DNA of 64,000 nt, taken from Saccharina japonica (lineage: Eukaryota; Sar; Phaeophyceae; Laminariales; Laminariaceae). The DNA is taken from NCBI GenBank assembly GCA_008828725.1, contig MEHQ01003631.1, positions 116,520 to 180,519 of the forward strand. The letters run 5' to 3'. Below the pieces are notes generated by a model that was not told the DNA's origin, searched no databases, and saw only the letters and a list, made by a program, of their open reading frames with translations. Below, one piece after another: positions 46,022-57,498 of the stretch. Both the position numbers and the translations under genes were made by a program. The number at the start of each line of letters is the position of its first letter. The stretch's first letter is position 1.

Positions 46022-49000
46022 ATGAGGTTCGGGTACGTACTGCTGGGGCTGGTGACGCTCACGTCCATCCATGTTTCGAGCGGTGAGCACTCTCTTTGGT
46101 AGGTTATAGCTGATCTTACTGTAAGAACACAGGGGGGAGGGGTTGGCAAATCGCTGCCGATCTCGTTGGAAAGCTTGATGTCGTTGCGCATGGAATCGGG
46201 CACTCCTACCAGCTGACTCAAACATAATAGAGCAAGTAGTTGTTGCCTCCGGGAGGCGAAGTTTTTCAAATAATGTTTGGTTCACATTGACACATAACGC
46301 GTGCTACGGTAGAGGTAGCACTTTCCGGCTGAATCGTTTTCCGAACGATCGAGCTCTTTAACCCAAATTCGTCGGACGATCATTTTTGTGACGATATTTG
46401 TTTTAGAGTATACTTCGGTCATTAGATTTATCATCCGGAAGCACTTTTGTTTCCCTGCAAAGTAATTTTTTCTGTGAGGTATGACGCTCCTTAAGTGAGG
46501 AGCTCAGAAAAAACATGGTGCACCTCTATCGTAGCATGCGTCCAACATCTCCACACAATAAGCAGGCCCTAAGCAAACCCCATGAAATAATTGGTCGAAT
46601 TCCAACCTATAGTATATAGTAATGATACGACGTATGCCATGGGAATACTTATCGGGTTGGGCTTTCATTTCTTCTCGTAGGCAGTGCCATGGTAGGGTAT
46701 AGCTCTCCTCAAGAGAGGTACCTCAGGTAATTCAGGTGCACCGTTACCGCAGTGCACATCGCAACCATTGTCGGTCGTATTTATCTACGGCATGCACTAT
46801 GTGTAAGCTTTAGCTTAGTTCCAAGCGCGCTGGCGTTAACAGCTACTGTTTTCGGTCGAACCCCTCGCTGCGATGGATCCTCATGTCGCGCTGAAGGCCA
46901 ATGCAGCAACGGCCTCGCGGGAGTCCAGAACGACAACATATGCTGCGATGAGGACTGCGGGACCTGCGGAGGAGCCGGCTGCGGCACCCGACCCGGCGGA
47001 TCGGTAAGATTGCACATGTTGTCGACCCGTGCGCTACCACCGTAGGAATATAACGTATCGTCGTTACAGCTTCTCCCTTCAGGAGTCATACACCTCACGT
47101 AACAATCTACTTTAAGCACTGTGGCCTGTCGTCCGTTGATGAACCATATCACTTATTTTCGTCTGGGCTCTAACGTACACACACCCTATTGTGGCACGTC
47201 TCGGGGGGTCGAGGCGAGGTCGCATTCATCAACAGATCGACCAGTGTATAGCAGGCAGACGTGTACTGGTCAACCTCCAACATCGGTCGGTCTGACGAAT
47301 GCATGCCTCGCACCATTCTTCTGTTGTCAGTCCGCTTGCTGCGTAGGTGCAATTTCGAAAAGTGGCCTGATGTGCAGCGACACCGAGGCGGCGCCGTGCG
47401 TCAACGAGGCAGAAGGTGAGTCTCGCTGAGCCCTGGCTAGACGAGTGGCTACCCCCATAGTTGTGTTTGCAGGCTTCATGCCTACTGCTCGTGTTTTTTC
47501 AGCTGTTCATTGTATACCCACATCCCACATCCCTGCCGTTTGCATACACAACTACTTCTACTGTGTCTGGATATTCCATTAGTGCTAGATAACAAGTGTA
47601 ATGCACGTCAAATGTGATGTGTGGTTTGACGCACCCACGCTCGCTGCGATGCATCCTGCTGTTGTGATGAAGACACGTGCAGCAATGGCCTTCCGGGGAT
47701 CCAGAATGGCGCCGTCTGCTGCGCTCCTGGCTGCGGGGATTGCGGAGGAGCGGGCTGCGGCACCCGACCCGGCGGATCGGTGAGTTGGTTTGTGTTGTCG
47801 ACCCGTGTTACTGTTGTCTAGGCATACACGAGTAGCTCAAAACATATGTGGCTCTTCAAGCAACGATATATTTTATACCTGCGCCAACTATCGACTCGAA
47901 GAGTGACTCACCTACAGTAAGCCCGATATACACTACAGCAGTACAGGACACCTAATACAAAAAGGGAAATCTGGTCCACGCTGCATTTCTTATTTGAGAG
48001 AGGGTGCTTTCTACACTAATTTTAAGATAATTTCAAGATAACGACTCCGGAATTTCTTAGTTTCCTCAAAATGTCAGCCTGGCATATTAGGTGTCCTGTA
48101 CTGTATATACAATATCATGAGCTACAGCGGTTGTAGATATCACACGAGTATTGTTGATGTGTCCACAGGTGATGCACGTATATATGTCTGGCGCACTGTC
48201 TCTTCTGTGAAGAACTCTTTGCATTTAATGACGTTTGGGCCTGAAGGTGCACACCCTCCGCATCACGGCTCTGGGTAGGGAGATCGCACACATCAGTAGA
48301 TCGACGAACGTATGACGACAAGACGTGTACTGCTCAGCCCCCATCATCGGCCGGTCTGACAAAAACATGCCTCCTCCGCTTCTCCTGCTAACAGGATGAC
48401 TGCTGCGCCAACGCAATCAGGAGCGCTGGCGTGATGTGCAGTGCCTCTTCGGAAGCGCCGTGCATCGTCGATGACGCGGGTGCGTCGTTTAAATCTTGGT
48501 TATTCTTGTTTGTTTTTTGCTGTAATGTTTCGGCGCGTGCTACGTCGCGAATACTTTATGCACAGCTCTTTGTGGCGTGTGCCATCGTACCTGCATACCT
48601 CATGTGTGCGATCAAGTAGTAAGCCGAAGGCGACACGAAGTTCGCGAGGGTAATGCTTATTGTTTATGGCCGGGGTAGGTTTCAGGATGCGGCCCCGGTG
48701 AGGGGAACATTGACAACATATCACACCATCCACAGGTTAAGCCCATGATCTGCATGTATCTTGTTCGATCTACTCGTACGCTAACTCGGAGTAGGGAAAC
48801 GATTGGAGGTCTTGAATACGGCACATGCATCGAAACTAACAGGTATCAACGTGCACACGCGAGAGCTCTACGTTGTAAGTGTTCACACTCATTTCCACGA
48901 TTCCGTGAGGATTCCGCCTCCTGTCCTGTCGCGAGAGCAGCTGATGACCCCAACATGCAGGTGTTCGTGTTGCGCACACACGTCCGTGCATTTCCGGACC

Positions 49001-50337
49001 TAAACGTTGGTGCCCCCCCCCCGCGTCTCCATGCTCGTTGTTATCTGCTTGACCCCCTCGACAAATCAACCGAAAATTCTCGAAGCTGTATGCGGCAACG
49101 GTGTGCCTGGAATAGAACGAGACGGCTTCTGCTGCGAGACGCAGTGCGGCACATGCGGAGGAAAAGGATGCAGCAAGTTCCCCGGTGGCAAGGTCTGTCT
49201 GTATATGTCTTGTCGTTGCTTGCCCTCGACCCGTACAACTATACTAGGTGGAGTTCATCATTTTCTGCCGAACTATTTCCGTCCGCCAAGGATCCTCACC
49301 GGAGGAACTTGCCAAATACCGTGGGCACCGCCATTGCAGGCTTTACAACAGCATTCCTTATATCCCCAGGCCATGGAGCCGTTCAGCTGAGATCACCTTG
49401 TTTTTTTGTTTTTGTCTAGCGGTGGGTTTGGACGAGGAATAGAGTTCCTGTAGCGAGTAGCCTTGTAAACGACTGGACCACCTTTTCCTCGGCATGCGTC
49501 CCTCCGTTCTCAGGCACTTTTTTTCCAAGACTGTATGTACCAAGTTTGGTTTCTCCCTACCGAGCACGAGGGGGTGGCTTGTACGCACGCATCAGTAGGT
49601 AGACTGATATCTATGCCACGCTACGCCAGGGGTTACCCGTTCGAGCCCAAACCTATTGTTATCACGGGGCTCCTCCAGACGCATGCTACGGTAGCCTGAA
49701 TGTAGGTGCATCAAGTTTGTTCTGAGAGTGGTCACTCGAGGAGCTCTATATGCCTCATCCAAAAACTGATTTCGTCGAAAAACAAAAGTGCTCGTACCCG
49801 ATTTACAATAGCCTGACCTAAGTATACGATGAACACAATTGGAACACAAGATTAAAAGCCCGATTGCTTTCCGTTAAGGAGCCCCGATCATTCAAAACCC
49901 CATGTGAGGCAAACCAAAACTACCTCTATCGTAGCACGCGTCCTCAACCATTGCATCGGTCTGAGGAAACTCCCCAACAGCGTTTGATCCGGTGTGCCTT
50001 TCACTACTGCTGTATGTTCTCTTTTGGATACCTAGCCCATGGAACTGCTGTGCACCGGGCTAAGCCTACATATTATTTACGTCGGCTGTCGGGTGAGGTG
50101 TAGGACTCCCCAAGGGAGAAACTTCATAACCTTTTTGGAGTTGCCGCTGCAACAGCACGCTTCATTTTGGAGGAATATGTTTATTGGTGGGTTTATCACA
50201 TTGGCCGGTCTGATGAACAAACAAAACACATTCCCCGCTCCTGCTGCCCCGTTTGGTAGGAGGCCTGCTGCATCAACGTAATCGAGGACAGTGGTGTTTC
50301 GTGCGACGACACCCAGACGGCGCCTTGCATCATCTAA
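46022..50337 (+). CDS. Secreted cysteine-rich protein with three tandem ten-cysteine modules
   Basis: Seven exons: 46022-46082, 46897-47003, 47331-47415, 47673-47779, 48395-48479, 49086-49192, 50260-50337 (TAA at 50335). They total 630 nt, 209 residues. Exon 1 encodes a signal peptide (MRFGYVLLGL, hydrophobic core, small residues at its end). Each module is an A exon (35 codons plus split codon, C-x-NG-[LV]-x-G ... CC ... C-G-x-C-G-G-x-GC ... PGG) and a B exon (CC ... I ... SG ... C ... APC). Each module has ten cysteines, so the mature protein would be about 190 residues with 30 Cys, probably all in disulfides. All introns begin GT and end AG. Splice phases are 1-0-1 in every module. Location should be secretory or cell wall. 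I have an impression of similar CGxCGGxGC modules in brown-algal secreted proteins but cannot name a family or function. Confidence 0.82.
46297..46541 (+). mobile_element. Family-B MITE inside intron 1
   Basis: About 245 bp with terminal inverted repeats ACGCGTGCTACGGTAGAGGT and (complement of the right end) ACGCATGCTACGATAGAGGT. No transposase frame and no clear target duplication. It is absent from the paralogous intron at the left edge of the window. Confidence 0.75.
46897..47415 (+). other. Module 1 of the cysteine-rich gene (exons A1 and B1)
   Basis: A1 46897-47003 opens after CTGAAG and reads QCSNGLAGVQNDNICC then CGTCGGAGCGTRPGGS, with donor TCG/GTAAGA. B1 47331-47415 opens after TTGTCAG and reads SACCVGAISKSGLMC then APCVNEAE, with donor AAG/GTGAGT. 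The intron between them is 327 bp. Confidence 0.85.
47673..48479 (+). other. Module 2 of the cysteine-rich gene (exons A2 and B2)
   Basis: A2 47673-47779 opens after GATGAAG and reads TCSNGLPGIQNGAVCC then CGDCGGAGCGTRPGGS, with donor TCG/GTGAGT. B2 48395-48479 opens after GCTAACAG and reads DDCCANAIRSAGVMC then APCIVDDA, with donor CGG/GTGCGT. It is closest to module 1. Upstream intron sequence (CGCTGCGATGCATCC) also matches module 1, showing that the duplication included intron. Confidence 0.85.
49086..50337 (+). other. Module 3 of the cysteine-rich gene (exons A3 and B3)
   Basis: A3 49086-49192 opens after CTCGAAG and reads VCGNGVPGIERDGFCC then CGTCGGKGCSKFPGGK, with donor AAG/GTCTGT, the weakest donor of the set. 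B3 50260-50337 opens after TTTGGTAG and reads EACCINVIEDSGVSC then TAPCII and TAA. The intron between them (1067 bp) carries a family-B MITE at 49679-49941. Confidence 0.82.
49679..49941 (-). mobile_element. Family-B MITE inside the module-3 intron
   Basis: About 263 bp, from ACGCATGCTACGGTAGCCTG to ACCTCTATCGTAGCACGCGT, inverse to the intron-1 copy. Internal AGGAGCTC and TTAAGGAGCCCCGATC words are shared. Confidence 0.7.
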
Positions 50338-50417
50338 GACGGCGAGGTCTGCGACGATTGTTTGAGGTACTACATACGTGATATGTTGTGTCAGTTGGCT
50401 GGCAATGCTATGCTCGT

Positions 50418-50423
50418 AATAAA
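50418..50423 (+). terminator. Poly(A) signal
   Basis: AATAAA 81 bases after the TAA of the cysteine-rich gene. Position and sequence fit a cleavage/polyadenylation signal. Confidence 0.5.
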
Positions 50424-51975
50424 TAGTATGTATGTTATATGTTTTACAGGCAGTTGTGTGGTATACAGACTGTTGTGATACCTATAGCCTGCTCAAGGAG
50501 TATTTCTGCTAAACTGCAATTATCGTTTCCAGGATAACCTTAATTGAGTTTAAAGTAGTTTGGTCGAGTGTTTAAGTAACTTTATAATTGAATAGTTCAA
50601 GGTAAGGCTTGAGCGGCAGTTATTTGTTGGAGTGTAGGAGTTGCAGCGATAAATAGTACCTGGTACAAGAAATGTTGATGTACTAGGTTCTCAAGACGAG
50701 CGTATTGGACGCGTGTACAAACGCCCACGTTCTCACTCTACATTCATCACAGCGTCTGGTCTCCCAAAGCCTCATACTATCAAACGAATTCAAGTCTGAG
50801 GGAATGCAGCATATCGTAGAAACAGGGATGATGACGCATACCAAGTACACGGCTAGGTGTACTATACTCGTAGACACGGCGAACGGTCGATCGAGGCGTG
50901 AGAGGCTGGTTCAGTTAAATGAAATCTAAACTGTACATAAGAAAAGGACATTTACCAAACGAGACGCTTTGACTACTAACAACAGACGATGAACAGAGCA
51001 GAAACTCTTGAAGGAATTTAACCGACCTCGTACCATGATCTACTCCAAATTTGTTGGCGGTGCTTTGGTCTTAATTTTATGCTTTGACCCCCACGCCGCC
51101 GCCGTGTTCGCGTCCTCGTCCCCCTTAAACCTTTGCCAGGGTCCACGTATGCTCCATCGATCCCCATTCCCTTCATGACGGGGTTTACGACTCCCACACT
51201 GGCGAGTGGTACTGGTCGCAAGGGTAAAGAGTACCCATATCGGCGACGCCGAAAATCAAGCCCCGGTGATAACGTTTGGTAGCCTGAACGTTTTTTGCAA
51301 GGGGTAGAATTGAGTGTACCTCGGTGATGTCGCCACGGCAACGGGAGCCTTGACGGGTGAGCTGCATCCATCCTACTAAGAACCGCGTAGGAGGCGGACT
51401 TTCTTGGATTGGATGGCAGCGTCGACTGACATCATTTTGTTTTCTTGTGCGGCTTTTTCTGGTGGTAGCTCTTGGTATACTATGTAACTCCCTCGTGGAT
51501 GCTTTACCATATCCTGGTATACGCTACGTGATATCTACGATCATTCCCCTTGTGCCTAGGTAGGTCCTCCACCCCGGTACAAGTGATCTAGCTAACTCGA
51601 CCGCCAGCCATGATGACCGGTAAAAACAAAAACGGTTCGCTGGTTGTCTAACTCACGCAGTGATGGGCGTGTTGTACAGCGTCGTTTCCAACCTGCACCA
51701 ACCCAACCTACGATATAGAATGTGTATCATATAACTGGGCAGGGGTGCTCGTAGCACGGTGGGCGATGCCAACGTTTGGTCGGAGTTGGCGTGCCCACAC
51801 ACCCAGGCCGCGTCTCGAGGGGGGTGAACAGTAGTGCCGTGGCACGCCTCGACAGTTGTGGAGGCGTTGGTATTTGGGGGGCTTATGGTACAATTATGTG
51901 TTATATTGTTTCGTACGAACACACGGCGACCATACCCCCAGGAAGCTTCCTAACACCTCGACAGCTCGTGTAGGA
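50424..51975. other. No gene recognised
   Basis: Contains open frames up to 118 codons on both strands without motifs. The right part may be upstream sequence of the LTR-element relative that starts near 51976. Confidence 0.4.
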
Positions 51976-52988
51976 AGAGTGCCTTTGTTTGCGATTAATT
52001 GTAGTAGAAGTCCGGTAGTTTTTGTCTGCTTTAGAGATGGTCCGGGAGACTAGCTTCGAACCGTAAGCACATTGATATCCGTCATCACGGCCATCGGGGC
52101 CGTGTTGCTGACGGGGAGTTTGAGAAAATCCATGTAGGGTCGGCAAAGAAGCATGCTGATTAGCTCATCACACCGTTGCACTTTCCATGTTTTTGTGTAC
52201 GTTCCCGGGTAGTTTGGCGGTGTTGGCGGGCTGGAACGGGGAGGTTGTACCGTAATATAGAAGGAGTCGGGAAGGCCCGATGCCTCGAGTAACATTATTG
52301 TGCCGGTAGGGTATATGTGGTCTTGATGAATAGTGTCGTGCACTTTGGCTATTGGTTGAATACGCACACCGTAGAGAGGAACCCCTATACCCTGTAGTAT
52401 CCACAATACTCATTCAGATGCAATAATCACAGGTTTGTTGATTCACAGGTTGGTTGTCTTTTGCACACTCCCGTGGAGAGTATCTAGCAGGGGGGCTGCT
52501 TCAAGTTATACTTGACTTATTTGCTATCAGAGACGTGCTGTTGTTCCGCCTTTTATAGTACAGAGGTTCCGATGATATCGGTCAATACGATATTTATGTG
52601 AAGACGGCAATGTACGTATGTTTTGAAGGTTTTACCAGCATGCTCTCGTTTGTTGATTTATTTCCCTTCCTGTACGTATTTACCGCCTACACATTATTGG
52701 AGATGTATATTAAAATTGATATTATGAGGTTTCGTATCGAGATTCCCGATTTACCCTGGAACGCTTGTGATATGTTCTTCGGGACCTCTGTCGTAGGTTG
52801 TACCGAGTAGGGGGGCTGTTTGTGGCACTGCAGTGGTTGGAACTGGTTTATGGAGTTTTTCGGTTTTACACTGCGTGGCGAGGGATTGTCGGTTTGGGTG
52901 ACCTGTCCCCGGATGCCGCATCGACTGGGTGGCTCACCTGCAGGGGCCAGTTCGCGACGTAATGATACCCAAACTCGTATTGTATGTG
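51976..52988 (+). mobile_element. Diverged third LTR-element relative, 3' part
   Basis: The internal part matches the complement of 17380-18200: GTCGGCAAAGAAGCATGCTGA with CATCACACCGTTGCA, and TATCAGAGACGTGCTGTTGTT with GAAGGTTTTACCAGCAT. It ends in GAGTAGGGGGGC (polypurine tract) followed at 52817 by TGTTTGTGGCA, the LTR start. A 5' LTR was not found. The 3' LTR is cut by a family-E MITE. Confidence 0.6.
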
Positions 52989-53077
52989 ATAACCTATTCA
53001 GAACTGAAAAAAATGCCCCGCACTAATTCCAAGTACTGTGTCCCCAAATTCGTGGGACCAGTTCGTAAGGGGTTAAG
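52989..53077 (+). mobile_element. Mini-MITE, family E
   Basis: GATAACCTATTCAGAACTG to GTTCGTAAGGGGTTAAG with the shared centre; ends are eroded. Confidence 0.6.
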
Positions 53078-54799
53078 CTCGTGCATGTGTGTCGTCTGAA
53101 GTATTCTGCAGCCCGCGATACGAGGTTCCTGATCCAGCCTGTGTTGTCCTCTCAACGATAAGGCAGCATGCTACGCACGTACCCGAAATTGATGCGTCAC
53201 CACAGCAATTCATACGCGCACAAATTGGTGTGCCAACATACAAGAGGAGGCAGCAAGGGGTGTTGAAGTAGGTGTGGTGGCGTAAAGGTATTGCAAGATA
53301 CGACCAGTACGTTCGCCAAGGGATACACTGCCCGTATGGGGTGCTAGGACAGATTAATGATATATTGGTCTCGTGGTGTTCACGGTGATCATTATCCAGC
53401 GGTCCCTTAAGGGGCGCCTTCGGTCATGAAAAAACAAGAGTACTTGAGTGATGAAAAATATATATTTTCTCCGGCTGCTGCATTTTTCGAATTCGTCTTG
53501 GGTACCAGGGGTATGGCGAGTGGTTTTCGAGTAAGAGGAACGTTTCGTGATGAACAAGGCGTCTGATCGATATGTCTTCCGAGACACAAATGCTCACCAT
53601 GATCTAGGCCCTCTGAAACTACTCATTGGTCGAAATTATGGGCATTAGAACTGGAGAAATGCTGTTTTCTCTAGATAGTCACGCAAATGTGGAAGTTTTA
53701 CTAGAAATAGTATTGCAACTGAAAAAAAGACGGATTTGTTTTTCATTTGCTCATATGTTTTTTGTCCGAAGGGGCCCCTTAAGAGGCCACTTACAATTAA
53801 AACAAAAAAGAGTGCTTGGGTGATTTTCTTTCTGTTTTACAGAAATACTACAGTAGCAATGTACAATACCGCACCAACGTTCCTTTCGGCGTCCGTTTTG
53901 GCCCACACTAGCACCACCCCCTCGTATCTTCGATTGCCGGGGTCCTGGTCTTGGTACGCCCCCCTACGCAACCATACACCCCTTCCAATTACCATGCCGG
54001 CCCTCGCGGGGGTTCATCACCTTGGGAAGCGCCTGTGTCTGGTGCAGTTGAGTCCGCAGGCCCCCAACCTCCTCGGAGATATATGATTTGCTACGACAAA
54101 TGGTTTGCAAGGCGGTGGGTTATTTTGAAGGGTCTCCGCTGCGCGACATACAGCGGCATAGACACCACCACTACTTATAGACACGGCATGAACAGACTCA
54201 GCATGCCCAAGGTAGCCGGGCTTCGTCGAGCGTCCCTCCCCGTGTTTTCGCTGCTCGGGATACTTGTAGAGTATATAGTAATTGCTTGCCATGAAACCCT
54301 GTCGGTTTATACAACAAGACCACAGAACCGCAAAAAGGTTGCGGCCCCAAATAGCACGCATTGAAAACCACCGACTGTTGTGTCGTCAGGAACCTGTACC
54401 AGGCGCATGGCTGATCAACTGATACATGCTTCAACGCATACGAAGGAGTACATAGAGCAGCAGTACATACAGAGTGCTGGACTTGATGGGGGGGGGCATG
54501 AGGAGGCCTTGCATGTCGTCTCGTCGTTGCTGCTCGTGCTGGCTTCAGCTTTCTCTTCCAACTAAACGAAGGTCACTGACATACCTGAAGAACCATGTAC
54601 TGTACGGAGAGCTGTGTTGTAGTAGCAGTTGATAAAATAATCGACTGCTTGTGTGGCGAGAGGAGGGGCAGTGTTGAAACGTAACAGTGCTTCAGAATGA
54701 CTTAGTATTATTTTCCTTGGTCCAAGTCGTCTGCATAAGGCGGTCGCCCGATATATGTAATATAATAAGGAGTACATTTCATTCTAGCGTTTTCCGAGC
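53078..54799. other. No gene recognised
   Basis: Open frames here (longest about 137 codons at 53951-54364) have no recognisable motif. A CCTTAAGGGG-type inverted word occurs at 53403-53412 and 53773-53782. Confidence 0.4.
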
Positions 54800-56880
54800 C
54801 AGACACCCATTGGTTGAGCCGACCTCCCCGCCCGCCCTCGGCCCATCTGGGGCCGCGGCACGCGCGGCGGGAGTCGCTCATTGGGGAAATCCTCCAGTCG
54901 CGTCGCGCCCGGGGACGACAGGGCCCATTGCCCGGTTTGGAAATGCCTCTGTATCTTTACAACCCCGACAACCCAGGGATTAAAACAATGATCCCCCAGA
55001 TTAAACCCGCCCCGCACGGTGTGGAAACTCCAGCCCCACTGGCCGATCGCTGATTGGCTGGAGCTCGAAAATAAATCCAGCACCACCCCCGGACGATAAG
55101 CCCCCATCTAACGGATCGGACATCGCTCCGTACGTGTACAGCTACAACATCGTGGAGACGAATACCGAGACCCCCCAGATCGATACCACCGCTCCCGGCG
55201 TGGAGCACCCAGCTCCAATGGTGCTGTAGCTGTTTGACTGACTCAAGCAAATGTCCAGCGCCACCTGGGAGATGATAAGGTCCCATCTCCGGAGGGGAAA
55301 CCCCTCCATAGATCTAAATCTTCAACAACACGGGGATGTACTCCAAGTTCCTCGGGGTCGACACCGCCCCGCACGGTGTGGAAATCACAACCCAACCGGT
55401 CGATCCCTGATTAGCTGGGCCTCGAAAACATAGCCAGCGCAACCCGGCGATAATAGAGCCCCATCCCCGGATCGGAAGTCCCTCCATACATCTACAACTC
55501 CAACATCCGGGGACGAAAACCGAGTTCCCTCTGATCGACATCGCTCCGCACGGTGTGGAAACCCCAACCATACTGGCTCTATCACTGACTGCCTGGGGTA
55601 GCTTTCAGGGTCCACCGCACGCGGGGAGGATAAGGTCCCATCTATAGAGAATAGGTAAAAATGTAAATCTACAACTCCGACAAACTGGAGACAAAACAAA
55701 TGATGCCCGGTTCGATACCGCCCCGTACGGTGTGGAAACCCCAACACCAATGGCTCTATCACTGGTTGGCTGAGGTTCGTGGAGCCAGTGCCACCCGGGG
55801 AAAGTAAATGGTCATCCCCGCATCATCAACAGTTCCATACCTACCCCCCGGCGCGATACCGCCCCGCACGATGTGGACACCCCAACCCCACTGGCTTTAC
55901 CATTGTTTGGCTATAGTTCGAGGAGCCAGCACCAACCGGGCAGGATACTTTTTTATCCCCGCAGACCGGCACGGTTTTTAATGTGAAGACAACAACAACA
56001 ACAAAACAAAAAAATAAACACTTCCATATATTCAAAACTCCAACGCAGAGGGGACTAAAATAGTGTCTCCCCGGGTCGACACCACCTCGCACGATGTGGA
56101 AACCCCAGCCCCGCTGGCTGATTGCTGGTTGACTGGGGCTAAGAAATAAAGCCAGCGCCACCCGGGAATGATACGGTCTTCTCTCCGGATCAGAAACCCC
56201 TCCGTACATATACAAACCTACCAACACGTCGACGAAAATCGAGTTTGCACCGGTCGACACCGCCCCGCACGGTGTGGACACCCCAACACCAACGGCCGAT
56301 CGTCGATTGACGGTGGCTAGGAAATAATCCAGCGCTACCCGGGGACGATAGGGTCCCATGCCCGCATCGAAATTCCCTCCATACGTGTATAATGCCGACA
56401 ACCCGGGGACGAAAACAGGTCCCCCGGATCGACACTGCCCCGCACATTGTGGATCCCCCAACCCCACTGGCTCTATCACTTACTGGCTGGGATAGCTTCG
56501 AGGGTATGCCGCACGCGGGGAGGATAAGGTCCTATCGCCAGATTATGACTCCTTCCATACACTACTACTCCGTCAAACCGGGTATGAAATATGTGATCCC
56601 TAGGGCCGACACCGCCCCGCACGGTATGGAAACCCTAACCCCACTGGCTCCATCACTGGGTGGCTGAGGTTCGTGAAGCCAGCTCCACCCGGGCAGGGTA
56701 AAGTGCCTTCCCCGGGCCTTGAATCTGTCCGTATATTTACAACTCCGACAACACGGGGAAAATAACGGTGATCCCCGAGTCGATACCGCCTTGTGCGGTG
56801 TGGAAACCCAAACCAACACTGGCTCATAGCGGATTGACTTTGTGGGCTGACGTTCGTGAAGCCGGCGTTCCTCGCCAATG
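54800..56880 (+). repeat. Satellite array, ~175-bp monomer, about 11 copies
   Basis: The block ACCGCCCCGCACGGTGTGGA recurs, with variants, near 55006, 55190, 55362, 55545, 55720, 55857, 56085, 56260, 56435, 56612 and 56788. Each is followed by CCCCAACCCCACTGGCTC-like sequence, a GCCAGCGCCACCCGGG block, CCCATCCCCGGATCGGAA and CAACTCCGACAACCCGGGGA. Between 55860 and 56085 the spacing is enlarged by an AATGTGAAGACAACAACAAC insertion at about 55980. The period is not a multiple of three and the long minus-strand frames over it are by-products. Confidence 0.85.
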
Positions 56881-57450
56881 GGAGCACGAAGGTCCAGCAA
56901 GTTCGATAAACCCGATCTAATAGACCTTTGTGTTTTTTTAGGAGTGGTTGTCGTTCTACATGGACAACCATCCACAGACTTTGCTTGGCGCAGCCCAATA
57001 TGAACAAATTTAGGGAATATTCTGTGACGAAAGGGAGGCTGAGATTGTGAAGAAAAAATGGGAAAATGGGTGTAAGAATGGAAGCTCAAACCGAGTAACG
57101 CAACAAGAAACAACTTACATACGTGGGAAATTGCAATGACTGCCGTCCACCCAATGTAAGCATTTGTATCGCTCCGAAGCTTAGCACGGACTAAGACACC
57201 TCAAACGTAAACAAATGCTCCCAGACGTGCTACGTGCGAGTACCGTACAGAAAAGGCTACCAGGTACATTTTGTACAGCAAGCCGCATCACAGCCACCAT
57301 TTGTTTTTGTTATATATTTTATTATATATTATAATATATATTTTCCGACGTTGCCAGTGAAGTATCGCCTTGGGTATATGTGCATCCTACATGAGGACAT
57401 ACAAAATCCGTAAGTACGCGCGATCGAAGTATTACACTCAGCTAGCAAAG

Positions 57451-57498
57451 ATGAGCTTCGATGAAATCCTCGAGCTCACAGCTGTTGTTTTTGAATAA
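57451..57498 (+). other. Short ORF beginning MSFDEILELT
   Basis: Fifteen codons then TAA, preceded by AGCAAAG. It is related to 58973-59017. It may be the head of a decayed gene or part of a dispersed repeat. Confidence 0.3.

Noticed and set aside
46752..47045. Reading the whole 97-codon frame as exon 2 with its own ATG
   Set aside because: The homologous modules 2 and 3 have stops or unrelated sequence upstream of the GAAG acceptor. The phase-1 acceptor at 46896/46897 joins exon 1 in frame.
47601..47783. 60-codon frame over module 2
   Set aside because: It is in a different frame from the cysteine module; the module frame is recovered by the acceptor at 47672/47673.
55841..56479. 212-codon minus-strand frame with repeated VGVSTPCGAVS words
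   Set aside because: By-product of the 175-bp satellite; the period is not a multiple of three and neighbouring monomers break the frame.
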